A stretch of 12,177 nt of DNA from Glaciimonas sp. (GCA_014377145.1 JACMQE010000216.1:1-12177), one strand, 5' to 3'; numbered from the stretch's first letter, positions 1 to 8,070 are shown. Notes: generated by a model from the letters alone, not told the origin. Program-made: numbers and translations.

Positions 1-308
1 CCGATGTTGTTGGCGTAGTATTTGAGTGGCTGCGCTACGCTTTCACCCACTGCTTTGAAGCCAGCAAAGTGAATGACAGCGCCAATCTGGTATCGATGAA
101 TGACCGACTGAACCCATGGTGCATCAAGCACATTGCCACGCTCGCAAACCACGGGCTTACTAGTGATGCGCTGCAATCGGTCAAGCACAACTGGGCTGCT
201 GTTAGAAAAGTCATCAAGGATGACTGCCGTGAAGCCTGCCTCTACCAGAGCGACAAATGTGTGGCTACCAATGTAGCCGGCGCCGCCGGTTAATAGAACG
301 GGATTCAT
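1..308 (-). CDS. galE: UDP-glucose 4-epimerase GalE, N-terminal part (runs off the left edge)
   Basis: NAD-dependent SDR enzyme of the cytoplasm that interconverts UDP-glucose and UDP-galactose (or the N-acetyl forms), supplying a precursor for surface polysaccharide. About 102 codons are visible from an ATG at 308. The protein opens MNPVLLTGGAGYIGSHTF, which carries the TGGAGYIGSH dinucleotide-binding turn characteristic of GalE. Further on come a DDFSNSSP stretch (the usual D-N/D-xSNS after beta-2) and, near the window edge, VIHFAGFKAVGESV, a strongly conserved GalE segment. The catalytic Ser and YxxxK would lie beyond the edge. The ATG is 6 bases after the stop of the upstream glycosyltransferase, so the two are probably co-transcribed. 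Assignment to GalE is firm. Whether it prefers UDP-Glc or UDP-GlcNAc cannot be told from this fragment. Confidence 0.93.
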   Translation of the reverse strand, partial: MNPVLLTGGAGYIGSHTFVALVEAGFTAVILDDFSNSSPVVLDRLQRITSKPVVCERGNVLDAPWVQSVIHRYQIGAVIHFAGFKAVGESVAQPLKYYANNI

Positions 309-314
309 TGGGAT

Positions 315-1220
315 TTACCGACATTTACCGGAAACAGGTTTCCGCAACAGCACCTCATATATTTTGCCACGCAGCCCAGCGGGCGCCAGGAAAACAGCTG
401 CACGTGCCAAACCATCCAACCAGCCGCGAGATCTACTCTTGAGCCCGCTTTCAATCATGACTTTCTGAAGTGCCCATTCAGCCGTCGCGTATCGCCATCC
501 TCCTCTGCGGCGATACATGTCGCGTCCCGCAGTGGCGTGCACCAGAACTTCAGCGGAGTTCGCGACATTCATGTTTGACCCGAGCATGCGGCACCAAAGC
601 GCATAGTCTTCTTTGAGATAAACATTAGGGTAGCCGCCACAAGCCAACACGGATTCACGCCGGAAGGCCACTGCCATATGGTTAAAGGGATTTCTGGACT
701 TGGCAAATATACGTATGTCTTTCGCAGACTCAGGAACTGCGCGGACCGCGATGGCTTGTCCGTTTACATCGACTTCCAAAATAGCGCTACTCATCAATTC
801 CAAGGATGGTTGCTTCTTAAGCAGCTCCGCCAACGATGCAAAACGGTGCGGTAGGTTCAGGTCGTCAGCATCCGCGCGAACTACCCACGGAAAATGAATG
901 TATCGCAATCCAACATTCAACGCATGTGCGAGCCCTTGGTTAATAGGTAAGCGTATTAAATCAATGCAACCAAAATGTTGCTGTTGTAGCTCATTTATCA
1001 TCTTCTCTAGACCATCTGAAAGCAACCCATCAGCAACCAGGACGAATTGATTTGGAGGAAGTGAATTTAAAAAAACAGAATCTACCGCTATCTTAAGGAG
1101 CTGTGAATCATCACGGATGTATACAGCCATTAACACAGCGAAACCATTTGAAAAACCAATTGCACTCAAAGAAGAAGGAGTGAACGAAGGTAGTATCTGT
1201 GAGGTCACACTTAATCCCAT
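315..1220 (-). CDS. Family-2 glycosyltransferase, AmsE-like
   Basis: Likely transfers a sugar from a nucleotide donor to the growing lipid-linked repeat unit on the cytoplasmic face of the inner membrane. The 301-residue protein has a GT-A fold. The first beta strand is FAVLMAVYIRDD (about residues 27-38), followed by LVADG (61-65), NQGLAHALNVGL (94-105) and the metal/nucleotide-binding stretch RADADD (115-120). The acceptor half has NPFNHMAVAFRR (177-188), a GGYPNVYLKEDYALWCRM stretch (195-212) with the conserved Glu-Asp pair, and an Arg-rich segment (MYRRRGGWRYA, 235-245). This order is typical of AmsE-like GT2 enzymes of amylovoran and O-antigen clusters. The ATG at 1220 leaves about 26 residues before beta-1, a little more than usual, and no clear Shine-Dalgarno precedes it. 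No better start is available. galE follows after 6 bases. The donor and linkage cannot be predicted. Confidence 0.88.
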   Translation of the reverse strand: MGLSVTSQILPSFTPSSLSAIGFSNGFAVLMAVYIRDDSQLLKIAVDSVFLNSLPPNQFVLVADGLLSDGLEKMINELQQQHFGCIDLIRLPINQGLAHALNVGLRYIHFPWVVRADADDLNLPHRFASLAELLKKQPSLELMSSAILEVDVNGQAIAVRAVPESAKDIRIFAKSRNPFNHMAVAFRRESVLACGGYPNVYLKEDYALWCRMLGSNMNVANSAEVLVHATAGRDMYRRRGGWRYATAEWALQKVMIESGLKSRSRGWLDGLARAAVFLAPAGLRGKIYEVLLRKPVSGKCR

Positions 1221-1418
1221 GCTAATTTATCTATATAACTTCGAGTTCCCTGTCATTACAGATTTATATAATTCAAAATGGCTAGGCGATAGTGATTTTT
1301 AATCATGAATATAAATAGACTTATCTACTTTCAAATAACAGCCCGAGAAGACGAAAATAAAAATTCGTACAAATACAAATATGATGATAGACAGCTTCCA
1401 GAGTAGTTTGAGATAGTT
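1221..1418 (-). other. AT-rich intergenic stretch between wzy and the AmsE-like glycosyltransferase gene
   Basis: About 200 bases without a convincing gene. The reading frame of the upstream polymerase continues after its TGA (stop at 1421-1419) for 39 more codons, to a TAA at 1301-1299, and encodes a strongly hydrophobic run (see findings). The rest is AT-rich, with TATAAA-like words before the glycosyltransferase start but no matching -35 box that I can defend. No terminator hairpin with a T-run is evident on the minus strand. Confidence 0.5.
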
Positions 1419-2639
1419 TCACTTATCATGAATAACTTTTCTAATAAGCATTTCTTTGTATAACGCAATAGCGCCAACGTAAACGATACTAGTCATTACT
1501 GTTGTTGAAAGTGATGCAACAAACGTCAAAAAGATCAGAAAAAACCAACTCGATTGAAACTTCCCAGATCTTGGTAACAAAATTATGTATGCAAGGCAAA
1601 TAACTCCGACGATTCCGAATTGTAAAATTCTGAGCATAAGCTCTGAATCAAATACATGCCCTGAGTTTATCAACGCACTCGATGAATACCCACCAAACAG
1701 CCCATGTCTAGGCAAATTTTCGACAAATATTTCGAAAGTCTTTAATCTTTCAATGATCGATGCAGAGGACCTTATATCATCGAAATTTGAGCCTAGAGTC
1801 AAAAACTGAAAAACATACAAATCGCTATTAGTTTGAAAAATACCAAATAGAATTGCAGCGGCGACCACAAATCCAATAAATATACGTTTGAAAAACTTAA
1901 TAAATCCAAAACTCACTAATAACACAGCTAGCTCGTAAAAAATAAATACAATAGCCAGCGTGCGATTCGCACTAACCATGATTGCCAAAAACGCAAGGGA
2001 CATTGGCCAAAACACTTTCTTGTATATACAACTAGCTCTACATACAATATATATCACGGTGCTCGCGAAAATACCGCTAGGAAAAAATCCTGGAGGTCTT
2101 ATTGGAAGTGTGGTCAGAAGGATATCCTTCTCAACATCATTGCTTGTGACAAACTCAATATTATTTATCAATAATGATGCAAATGCGTTGTTCATATCAA
2201 AAAAATTTGAAGCTTGCCCTAGCATGACTAGGACATTCACTGTACAAAGCAAGAGACCTAAATTCAAAACCTTGTTAATACCAAACTGGTCTACTGCAAC
2301 TTTCATCATCACCACGGCACCAACAGAACTGATAGGTATAAGTAAATACTGGGCGTCTCTGATTTCTAACTCATACACTAACGAGTTAATTGTAATAAGT
2401 GCGAGCAGCAATCCTAAAGCGATAAATGTAGTGTGTCCGCGTGCGCGACCATATGCGATCGTAACCCAAGGTGCAAATAGTAAACCCAATATAGCGAAAG
2501 GTGATACCGGTAGACCACCAATTCGTGACCCAGGATATAGGAAAGATGTTGCAAAGGCTATAAGCACTAAGTAGCCAAGTATTGGAGAATTTACTTTACT
2601 CAAAATAACTTCAAAATTTTTTCGGTTGATTTCAAACAC
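1419..2639 (-). CDS. wzy: Wzy-type O-antigen polymerase (multi-spanning membrane protein)
   Basis: Predicted inner-membrane protein of 406 residues with about ten or more hydrophobic spans, for example around residues 20-35, 46-62, 71-88, 98-115, 124-141, 187-200, 212-248, 253-268, 335-355 and 366-395. Wzy proteins polymerise undecaprenyl-linked repeat units in the periplasm. They have little sequence identity, so the call rests on topology and context. Supporting details are the RPPGFFPSGIFAS stretch (181-193), the RLKTFEIF..LPRHGLFGGY periplasmic loop (about 298-318) and DSELMLRILQFGIVG (331-345), an arrangement common to Wzy and O-antigen ligase-like proteins. The start is a GTG at 2639; an in-frame TAA lies only six codons upstream, which excludes a much longer N-terminus. 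Base composition is distinctly more AT-rich than the CDP-sugar genes, as is usual for wzy. The main alternative, an O-antigen ligase (WaaL), is less likely next to wzx. Confidence 0.78.
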   Translation of the reverse strand: MFEINRKNFEVILSKVNSPILGYLVLIAFATSFLYPGSRIGGLPVSPFAILGLLFAPWVTIAYGRARGHTTFIALGLLLALITINSLVYELEIRDAQYLLIPISSVGAVVMMKVAVDQFGINKVLNLGLLLCTVNVLVMLGQASNFFDMNNAFASLLINNIEFVTSNDVEKDILLTTLPIRPPGFFPSGIFASTVIYIVCRASCIYKKVFWPMSLAFLAIMVSANRTLAIVFIFYELAVLLVSFGFIKFFKRIFIGFVVAAAILFGIFQTNSDLYVFQFLTLGSNFDDIRSSASIIERLKTFEIFVENLPRHGLFGGYSSSALINSGHVFDSELMLRILQFGIVGVICLAYIILLPRSGKFQSSWFFLIFLTFVASLSTTVMTSIVYVGAIALYKEMLIRKVIHDK

Positions 2640-2694
2640 AACTTCACATTTTTTTTAGTAACCACTCGGTGAATCCCGCATCTATTCAAGCCAG

Positions 2695-2700
2695 ATTATA
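2695..2700 (-). promoter_or_regulatory. Possible -10 box upstream of wzy
   Basis: The minus strand carries a perfect TATAAT hexamer about 55 bases before the GTG of the polymerase gene. The -35 region at the expected distance (TTTATG or similar) matches the consensus poorly, and there is no extended -10 TG. In DNA this AT-rich the hexamer could occur by chance. It is listed because the 171-base gap between wzx and wzy is one of the few places in the locus with room for an internal promoter. Confidence 0.25.
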
Positions 2701-2750
2701 AATTGTTAGAAATCATCCATAAAAAATTTAAACTATGCAACGGTGAATAG

Positions 2751-2779
2751 CTTGAAATTTAATCTGCTATAAATTTAAG
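2751..2779. repeat. Imperfect AT-rich inverted repeat between wzx and wzy
   Basis: The arms CTTGAAATTT and AAATTTAAG flank a 10-base loop (AATCTGCTAT). They pair over nine base pairs with one bulged G. The stem is weak, being mostly A-T pairs, and on the transcribed minus strand it is not followed by a T-run, so it does not look like an intrinsic terminator. The surrounding intergenic stretch (2640-2810) contains no gene that I can support. Confidence 0.25.
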
Positions 2780-2810
2780 AGTTGATTAGAAAAGCCGGGA
2801 TCTACAAATA

Positions 2811-4127
2811 TTAAGCCCTTGCGTGTAAAGACCTAAATGCTCTAATTCGTGTAAATATCCATGCTCCAAAAGGTAGTGAGACACATAAATTTACAAACAT
2901 ATAAGCAGCTACAGCTCCTTCCGATCCATATTTTGGGATCATTAAGGGTGCGAATATCGCCATGATTATGCCGTTCGCAACTGAAAGCCACATAAACGGT
3001 TCCATCATGCATGCACGTAAGTACAGCGACATCGCATAAACCGCGTGTGTACCCAAACAAGTCATCGCAAGAAGCAGCGACAATTGAAACGGAAGTAGAC
3101 GAGATGCTATTGTCGGGGACCACACATCAATTGCAAATAATAGACCTAACGCGCAAGAAATCAAGAAAAAAAGTATCAAAAACGATTGTTTGAAAGAATG
3201 GTTAAATAGTCGATCTAGTTCGCTATTTGAGTTCATAGATACTAGTCGGCCAAAGCTGGGCATTCTAGCACTAATGAAAACAATACAGAGACTACTTATG
3301 GATGTAAATATTTGCATACTCATACCGAACCGACCTGCGGCCGCTGCACCATGAGTTGCAAATATTATCGGTATTGAGAATTGAAAAACGAAGTAACCAC
3401 ATAGCCAACTCACAGCTATCTTCCACTGGAATGGTAGAATCTCCCGTCTCCAATCAAGAGTGGATTCAACACCGTCGAATTCAAGAATATCCATTATAAA
3501 TTTTCGACGAAATTTCATTAAGAAATAAAGCCCAATCACCAGCGCTACAGCGCTTTGAATCGCTAAGGATAACAGCCCAAGCCCGGCAGCCATTGACGCC
3601 CAAGCAGCTATAGCGCCGAGAGTAGTTTGACTTAAACGAAGCAATGCAATTTCAGTCACCTTCCCGGTGCCTTCGATAATATTAGTAACAGCAGTAACTA
3701 CCAAATTGCATGCCACAAAGATAACCATTAACATCCAGCTTAGGGTTAGGGCAGATGGTTGAGTTAAAGCAGTACTGAAAAACCATAGGCCAACTGGAAT
3801 CAGCACGAACATAAGGACTATCGCGGCTACTCCAAACCAGCCAAGTGCAAATTTAAATAATGATTTCAGTCTTGCTTTTGATGTGGAATCACCATCTATT
3901 CGGTTGTCAACCCATCGCAGATTTCCCATTTGGTGAGCAGCAAACTGGATTAGAACAATGCTTAGCCCCATTTCTGCCACCACTTGTAGCGCAATCAGGC
4001 TGCTGAATGTAAAAAAATATCCTTGCGTTGTCAGATCATAAAAATAACCGACAAATAGCAGTGTAATTACACCTGATGCAAATTGGCAGGCTCGACCAGC
4101 TAAGCTGACTAGTTGTGCAACCTCCAT
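2811..4127 (-). CDS. wzx: Wzx-type O-antigen flippase (MOP/PST family)
   Basis: Predicted polytopic inner-membrane protein that moves the undecaprenyl-linked repeat unit from the cytoplasmic to the periplasmic face. With the chosen start it is 438 residues, close to the usual 410-450, and has about twelve hydrophobic spans. It opens MEVAQLVSLAGRACQFASGV, followed by LLFVGYFYDLTTQGYFFTF, typical of the first helix and loop of polysaccharide-transport proteins. A polar loop with Arg/Lys/Asp residues lies between helices around the SKARLKSLFKF segment. The open frame extends upstream to an ATG at 4253, but those 42 residues are Arg- and Cys-rich, not membrane-like, and overlap the preceding glycosyltransferase, so I start at the ATG at 4127. 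A GTG at 4154 is a possible alternative. Neither has a strong Shine-Dalgarno, so reinitiation after the upstream stop is likely. The gene is AT-rich compared with the CDP-sugar genes. Confidence 0.85.
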   Translation of the reverse strand: MEVAQLVSLAGRACQFASGVITLLFVGYFYDLTTQGYFFTFSSLIALQVVAEMGLSIVLIQFAAHQMGNLRWVDNRIDGDSTSKARLKSLFKFALGWFGVAAIVLMFVLIPVGLWFFSTALTQPSALTLSWMLMVIFVACNLVVTAVTNIIEGTGKVTEIALLRLSQTTLGAIAAWASMAAGLGLLSLAIQSAVALVIGLYFLMKFRRKFIMDILEFDGVESTLDWRREILPFQWKIAVSWLCGYFVFQFSIPIIFATHGAAAAGRFGMSMQIFTSISSLCIVFISARMPSFGRLVSMNSNSELDRLFNHSFKQSFLILFFLISCALGLLFAIDVWSPTIASRLLPFQLSLLLAMTCLGTHAVYAMSLYLRACMMEPFMWLSVANGIIMAIFAPLMIPKYGSEGAVAAYMFVNLCVSLPFGAWIFTRIRAFRSLHARA

Positions 4128-4161
4128 TCCAAATGGTAAAGCAGATCTTGTCACGGCATTG

Positions 4162-5196
4162 TCAAAGGTTGGCGTGTCTTGAAATAAATTTCTGTTCGTA
4201 CACACGCCCCTTGAAGCGAAAATATGCGTACGACAATGCAGACTGCGCCGCACTTTTTAGAATAGGGCTTAGCCCTAGTAGAATTAGTGCGCCGATTCGC
4301 TTTATTCCGTGTCCAAAAAATAAATGTGTACGAATTGCTTTTCTTCGTAAAAATAACCCCTCAGGGCGCATACCGACAGTGTTCATAATGCACACAATAT
4401 CTAGCAGTTCTCGTCCAATATTGTGTGACTTATAGATTTTTCGAATAAGTGCAGATCGGTCGGCCGTTCCAATAGGTAGGTCGGTTAAATAATATGCACA
4501 CATGCACACATCCACTGGTGACCACGCTGCACTTTCCTGATTTGCCATCGTTCCGAAAATAGGTGCCAAGATGAATGGATGCTCACGTGCTGCAAGTATG
4601 GCGATAGCTACGTGAGGGGCGTAAGCACTATTCATTAAATAGCCAAAGCGGAGAAACTGTTTACAAATATGTTTATTAAATATGAAAGTAGACATAAACA
4701 GCAGGTGATTGAAACACCCCACCTGATTAAGTAGCGCAGTAACTCCATTGTCTATAGTTGTTGAAGTATATTGATAATATTTAGAAGAAAATTTAATAAA
4801 TGCTTTATCTGAGGCGTTTTCAGTTAGAGATTTTAGATTTACTAATTGTTCAGAGTCTAATAAATCGTCATCTCCGCAGAGTAAGAACCACTCAGTTTTA
4901 ACATGTTCGAAGCAACGTAAAATATTAGCGCCACCTCCAATATTTACATCATTTCTGTGAATTTCAAACGTTGTTCCACGCTCTGATAACGTACGCTTCA
5001 AGTCCTCGTCGAGTATTACAGGGGGATCAGAACAGTTATCCACGATAAGTAGATGAATCCAGTTAGGTAAATTTTTGGCAATACCTTTCAAATTATTAAG
5101 CAACAAAGAAGCTCGGTTGTAGGTAGGGATGGCTATCGTCAAACGATTTGGATTATGAGTCGTTTGAATAGGCGTCAATTGGTGTGTAAAACTCAT
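4162..5196 (-). CDS. Family-2 glycosyltransferase in the CDP-sugar operon
   Basis: Cytoplasmic or membrane-associated GT-A enzyme of 344 residues. Visible elements: the first strand and nucleotide-binding turn LTIAIPTYNRASLLL (19-33), LLIVDNCSDP (49-58), a NDVNIGGGANILRCFE stretch (82-97) and the DXD-type metal site WFLLCGDDDLLD (103-114). The C-terminal half (about 200-344) is less conserved and ends in a hydrophobic, basic region that could sit on the membrane. Its ATG overlaps the stop of the transketolase C-subunit gene in an ATGA (5196-5193), so its translation is coupled to the sugar-synthesis genes. From that coupling I infer, without proof, that it transfers the unusual sugar made by this operon. 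The wzx gene follows after about 34 bases. The gene is more AT-rich than the genes just upstream, which suggests a different origin. Confidence 0.87.
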   Translation of the reverse strand: MSFTHQLTPIQTTHNPNRLTIAIPTYNRASLLLNNLKGIAKNLPNWIHLLIVDNCSDPPVILDEDLKRTLSERGTTFEIHRNDVNIGGGANILRCFEHVKTEWFLLCGDDDLLDSEQLVNLKSLTENASDKAFIKFSSKYYQYTSTTIDNGVTALLNQVGCFNHLLFMSTFIFNKHICKQFLRFGYLMNSAYAPHVAIAILAAREHPFILAPIFGTMANQESAAWSPVDVCMCAYYLTDLPIGTADRSALIRKIYKSHNIGRELLDIVCIMNTVGMRPEGLFLRRKAIRTHLFFGHGIKRIGALILLGLSPILKSAAQSALSYAYFRFKGRVYEQKFISRHANL

Positions 5197-6077
5197 CGTA
5201 ATCCACCTACGTCATTTAGAGTTTTTTGAGACCCCACCATACCGCATACGATTGGATCAAGTGCAATTGACTCAATGCGGGCACGTAGTGTTGGTGTTCC
5301 TGCCAGCGACTCTAGGAGCCAAGATCCGAAACCACCGTCTGCAAGGTGGTCTTCAAACGTGACAACCCTGCCAACAGCTGCTACTTGCCCGCTCTGCAAT
5401 TTCTTTGAGGCCATGCTCCACAGCGGCAAGGACATCACAGCAGCATTGCGATGTTCTTCGCGACGCTTTCGATCCATGGCTATACCCAGAGTCGCTCCTG
5501 TTGAAAGTAAAACCTCCTCACATTGCTCTGAGGGTGGCGCGACTGTAATCCATCGTCCGGGTGCCACCTCTGGGATTTCCTGGTGAAAAGTCGGTTCGCC
5601 GACTTTACCTAGACGGAGGTAAGACGGCTGCGGATTGCTAACCAGAAAACGCATACACGCCCTCGTTTCAAGTGGATCGCCTGGTGCTGCGATTAGCATA
5701 TTAGGAAAAGTGCGCATTAACGCATAGTCCTGCACCGCGTGGTGCGAATAGCCGAGCGGTCCATACGCGAGCCCGCCCCCTACTGCCACCACAGTGACCG
5801 GCAGCTGCTGATAGTCCACATCATTCCGTATTTGCTCTGCGCAGCGAAATGTTGGGAAGTTTGCGATCGAATATGTGAAGACGTGATAGCCCTCAGACGC
5901 CATTCCAGCGGCTAAGCCCGTCATGTTTTGTTCGGCCACTCCGGCGTTGATAAATCGATCCGGGAAGCGATCCGCAAACGGCTCCACGACCGAGTAGCCA
6001 AGGTCGCCTACTACCAGTGCGATGTGATCGTGTTGCGCTGCAAGCACTACCAACTCTTCAATAAACGCATTACGCAT
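5193..6077 (-). CDS. Split transketolase, C-terminal subunit (pyrimidine-binding and C domains)
   Basis: Second half of a two-gene transketolase, 294 residues. It should assemble with the N-terminal subunit encoded just upstream so that thiamine diphosphate is held between the two chains. The pyrimidine-binding domain contains GDLGYSV (24-30) and FINAGVAEQNMTGLAAGMA (42-60); Glu49 is in the position of the catalytic glutamate that contacts the aminopyrimidine ring. YGPLGYSHHAVQDYALMR (105-122) carries the His pair seen in transketolases. The C-terminal domain (about 185-294) is short but complete, with EEVLLSTG (187-194) and FEDHLADGGFGSWL (241-254). Its ATG lies 8 bases inside the end of the N-subunit gene, indicating coupled translation. 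Canonical transketolases are single chains of about 660 residues; split forms occur in many bacteria and archaea. Placement in a CDP-sugar operon suggests two-carbon transfer to a nucleotide sugar rather than a role in the pentose phosphate pathway. Confidence 0.88.
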   Translation of the reverse strand: MRNAFIEELVVLAAQHDHIALVVGDLGYSVVEPFADRFPDRFINAGVAEQNMTGLAAGMASEGYHVFTYSIANFPTFRCAEQIRNDVDYQQLPVTVVAVGGGLAYGPLGYSHHAVQDYALMRTFPNMLIAAPGDPLETRACMRFLVSNPQPSYLRLGKVGEPTFHQEIPEVAPGRWITVAPPSEQCEEVLLSTGATLGIAMDRKRREEHRNAAVMSLPLWSMASKKLQSGQVAAVGRVVTFEDHLADGGFGSWLLESLAGTPTLRARIESIALDPIVCGMVGSQKTLNDVGGLR

Positions 6078-6912
6078 GCCCGCACTCCAATTCCGCCAGC
6101 GCCAAACTTAATTGCGCTGCACTTGGGCTGCGATAGTGCCACTCGACTTTATTCTCCATGAAGCTTACACCTTTGCCCTTCGTGGTGTGCGCTATGAGGA
6201 GCGATGGGCGCCCCGTTACCCAGGGTGTAGAACCTAGGTCGCTTGCCATTGCTAAGTGGCCGTGCCCATCCACTTCGCGTACATCCCAACCAAAGGCAGT
6301 CAGCTTGTCGACAAGTGGTTCAAGACCCAAGGTTTGACTTATCGAGGTCAAGCTCTGCAGTTTGTTGTAGTCGATCACTGCAACAAGGTTGTCTAGACGG
6401 TGATGCGCTGCGAACATCAATGCTTCCCAATTAGTACCTTCATCCATTTCACCGTCGCTAAGCAGAACGAATACGCGCCATGCTTGGCCGCTCATCTTGG
6501 CCGCCAGTGCTTTGCCAACGCCGAACGGCAATCCATGCCCCAACGATCCGCTGGAGAACTCGACCCCAGCAACTTTATGACTCACATGTGTCATAAAGGG
6601 AGATCCGTCCGCGCCATAGGTCTCGAGAGCGGCGCGCGGAATCACGCCAATATTCGCCAGTGCTGCGTATACCGCTGCTGCTGCATGACCTTTGCTGAGG
6701 ATGAACCGGTCGCGCCCCGACCAAGACGGTTCATGCGGATGCACTTGCATTACTTGCCCATATAGCACCGCCAGTATGTCGATGATCGAAAAGCAACTGC
6801 CGACATGAGAAGCCCGTGCTCGATAGACCATGTTTAGTACGTCTATACGCATGCGACGGGCGAAAGCTGTGCTCGACACTAGCGCTTGTTGGATATTGTT
6901 GTGTTCTTGCAT
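6070..6912 (-). CDS. Split transketolase, N-terminal subunit (thiamine diphosphate-binding)
   Basis: First half of a two-subunit transketolase, 280 residues, carrying the diphosphate-binding domain. Family marks: ASHVGSCFSIIDILAVLY (34-51) with the active-site His36; DRFILSKGHAAAAVYAAL (68-85) with His76; SGSLGHGLPFGVG (121-133) with His126; and the metal/ThDP motif SDGEMDEG (152-159) followed about 22 residues later by DYNK (181-184). The last corresponds to the GDG-N motif of ThDP enzymes. KGKGVSFMEN (245-254) and EWHYRSPS close the domain as in other split transketolases. The ATG at 6912 is 6 bases after the methyltransferase stop, with no good Shine-Dalgarno, so coupling is likely. The catalytic and cofactor residues I can recognise are present, so the enzyme should be active. 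The acceptor substrate is not known. A 1-deoxyxylulose-5-phosphate synthase role is unlikely given the size, the split and the context. Confidence 0.88.
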   Translation of the reverse strand: MQEHNNIQQALVSSTAFARRMRIDVLNMVYRARASHVGSCFSIIDILAVLYGQVMQVHPHEPSWSGRDRFILSKGHAAAAVYAALANIGVIPRAALETYGADGSPFMTHVSHKVAGVEFSSGSLGHGLPFGVGKALAAKMSGQAWRVFVLLSDGEMDEGTNWEALMFAAHHRLDNLVAVIDYNKLQSLTSISQTLGLEPLVDKLTAFGWDVREVDGHGHLAMASDLGSTPWVTGRPSLLIAHTTKGKGVSFMENKVEWHYRSPSAAQLSLALAELECGHA

Positions 6913-6918
6913 GGTTGA

Positions 6919-8070
6919 TCAAATTGGTTTCCGCAGTTGAGTAATTTCAAGGTGATGCCCCAGTACGGCGATATCGCCTCGAAATCGATATTCATCGCAC
7001 AATATCCGCTCAATTTCACTGCGATAGGCCATCGCTGTGATAACCACCGCGGCGAATTCGCCATTCGCAAGGATCGAAGGCGCCTCGACCTTGAGGGGTG
7101 ACACTGGAGTGAAAAGACCTTGCTTATGTGAGTCGCCGTCGACAAGTAGATCAAGGTCTTGAATGCCTGCAGCCGCCATTACGCTTAGTCCTTTTCCACC
7201 GGCACCCCACATCGCAACTTTCTTACCTTGAATCCGATATCGGGAGATGAACTCCCGTAGTTCCCCGCCGAGCGAGTTGACTGTGGCACCGACTTGGTCA
7301 AGAGACGGATAAATAGCCATTTTCACTAACGCCACGTTGTATTCGTCGAACATGCCGTGTTGCAGGTCGACAATATCGAATCCGTTTATTTCTAACGCCA
7401 GCCGCAACGTGCGCAGGGCGAAGTAGTTGACGTGATCTGGAAAGAAGTCGTAAAAGCGCCGATCACTCAATGCCTTTTCCAAACTTGGCACTTCAATCAG
7501 CCCCACGGCGCCAGGTTTTAGATTAAGACGAATGCCGGTAAGAAACCCGTGAATATCGGGTACATGCTCCAATACTTGGCGCGTCACGAACCCGTCGTAG
7601 GGACCATCTTCGAGTTGCCGTTGAGCGCTAACGTAACCATTTTCAACATTGAAACCACGTTTGACCGCAAGCTCACGAAACCGCGTCGATGGCTCTATGC
7701 CAGACACCAAAGCCCCTGCATCGCGCAGGTGGTCAAGATAGCTCCCATCCCCACATCCAATCTCTTTGACCAACTTTTTTTCCAAGCCGAAGCGTTGCAC
7801 AAAATCCCTTGCCTGTCGCGCTTGGTATTCCTGCATCTGTCCTGAGTGGGTCGTAGTCATAAGGTAGTTGTCGTAATAGGCGTCCTCAAGCAGCGGCTCA
7901 ATCTGTACAAATCCACATCGACCACAACCGAGCACTTCAAGATTGATCGCCCGATCAAGATGCAAGTCATCGAATTTGAAAAGGCGCTGAATATTACGTG
8001 GTGCGTGCGGCACCGTCATCACAACCGACAACGAAGACTGGCCGCAAAGACGGCATAGGTTAGTTTGCAT
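6919..8070 (-). CDS. Zinc-binding SAM-dependent sugar C-methyltransferase-like protein
   Basis: A 383-residue protein with the three-part build of TylC3-type NDP-sugar C-methyltransferases. An N-terminal zinc module has CxxC pairs Cys6/Cys9 and Cys49/Cys52. A class I Rossmann SAM domain follows, with motif EIGCGDGSYLDHL (103-115), the acidic GIEPS (124-128) and RQVLEHV (164-170), then FFPDHVNYFALRTL (209-222), where family members keep a His-Tyr-containing active-site segment. A C-terminal nucleotide-binding-like domain has WGAGGKGLSVMAAAG (288-302). Such enzymes methylate C3 of 4-keto-6-deoxy NDP-sugars, using the acidity of the carbon next to the ketone; here the substrate would be the RfbG product (inference). 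The gene starts 11 bases inside the end of the SDR gene, with AAGAGA as a plausible Shine-Dalgarno, and is followed after 6 bases by the transketolase genes. Related proteins of this build can act on other sugar positions, so the C3 assignment is tentative. Confidence 0.82.
   Translation of the reverse strand: MQTNLCRLCGQSSLSVVMTVPHAPRNIQRLFKFDDLHLDRAINLEVLGCGRCGFVQIEPLLEDAYYDNYLMTTTHSGQMQEYQARQARDFVQRFGLEKKLVKEIGCGDGSYLDHLRDAGALVSGIEPSTRFRELAVKRGFNVENGYVSAQRQLEDGPYDGFVTRQVLEHVPDIHGFLTGIRLNLKPGAVGLIEVPSLEKALSDRRFYDFFPDHVNYFALRTLRLALEINGFDIVDLQHGMFDEYNVALVKMAIYPSLDQVGATVNSLGGELREFISRYRIQGKKVAMWGAGGKGLSVMAAAGIQDLDLLVDGDSHKQGLFTPVSPLKVEAPSILANGEFAAVVITAMAYRSEIERILCDEYRFRGDIAVLGHHLEITQLRKPI

Noticed and set aside
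1321..1424. Small minus-strand ORF starting ATGATAAGTG at the end of wzy (32 codons)
   Set aside because: Ser/Leu/Tyr-rich without a recognisable pattern, no Shine-Dalgarno, and in AT-rich DNA where short frames are common.
1960..2574. Long plus-strand open frame of 204 codons opposite wzy
   Set aside because: It lies entirely antisense to the polymerase, has no recognisable domain, and is a by-product of the hydrophobic codon pattern on the other strand.
4128..4253. N-terminal extension of the flippase to an ATG at 4253
   Set aside because: The added 42 residues are Arg/Cys-rich and not membrane-like, and they are read out of frame from the end of the upstream glycosyltransferase gene. Wzx proteins normally start just before the first helix.
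4115..4435. Plus-strand frame of 106 codons across the wzx/glycosyltransferase boundary
   Set aside because: Antisense to two well-supported genes, with no domain or ribosome-binding support.
5193..6912. 1-deoxyxylulose-5-phosphate synthase or pyruvate dehydrogenase E1 as identity of the ThDP gene pair
   Set aside because: The SKGHAA, GSLGHGL, SDGEMDEG and SHHAVQD motifs and the order and sizes of the halves fit split transketolases better, and nothing in the context points to isoprenoid or pyruvate metabolism.
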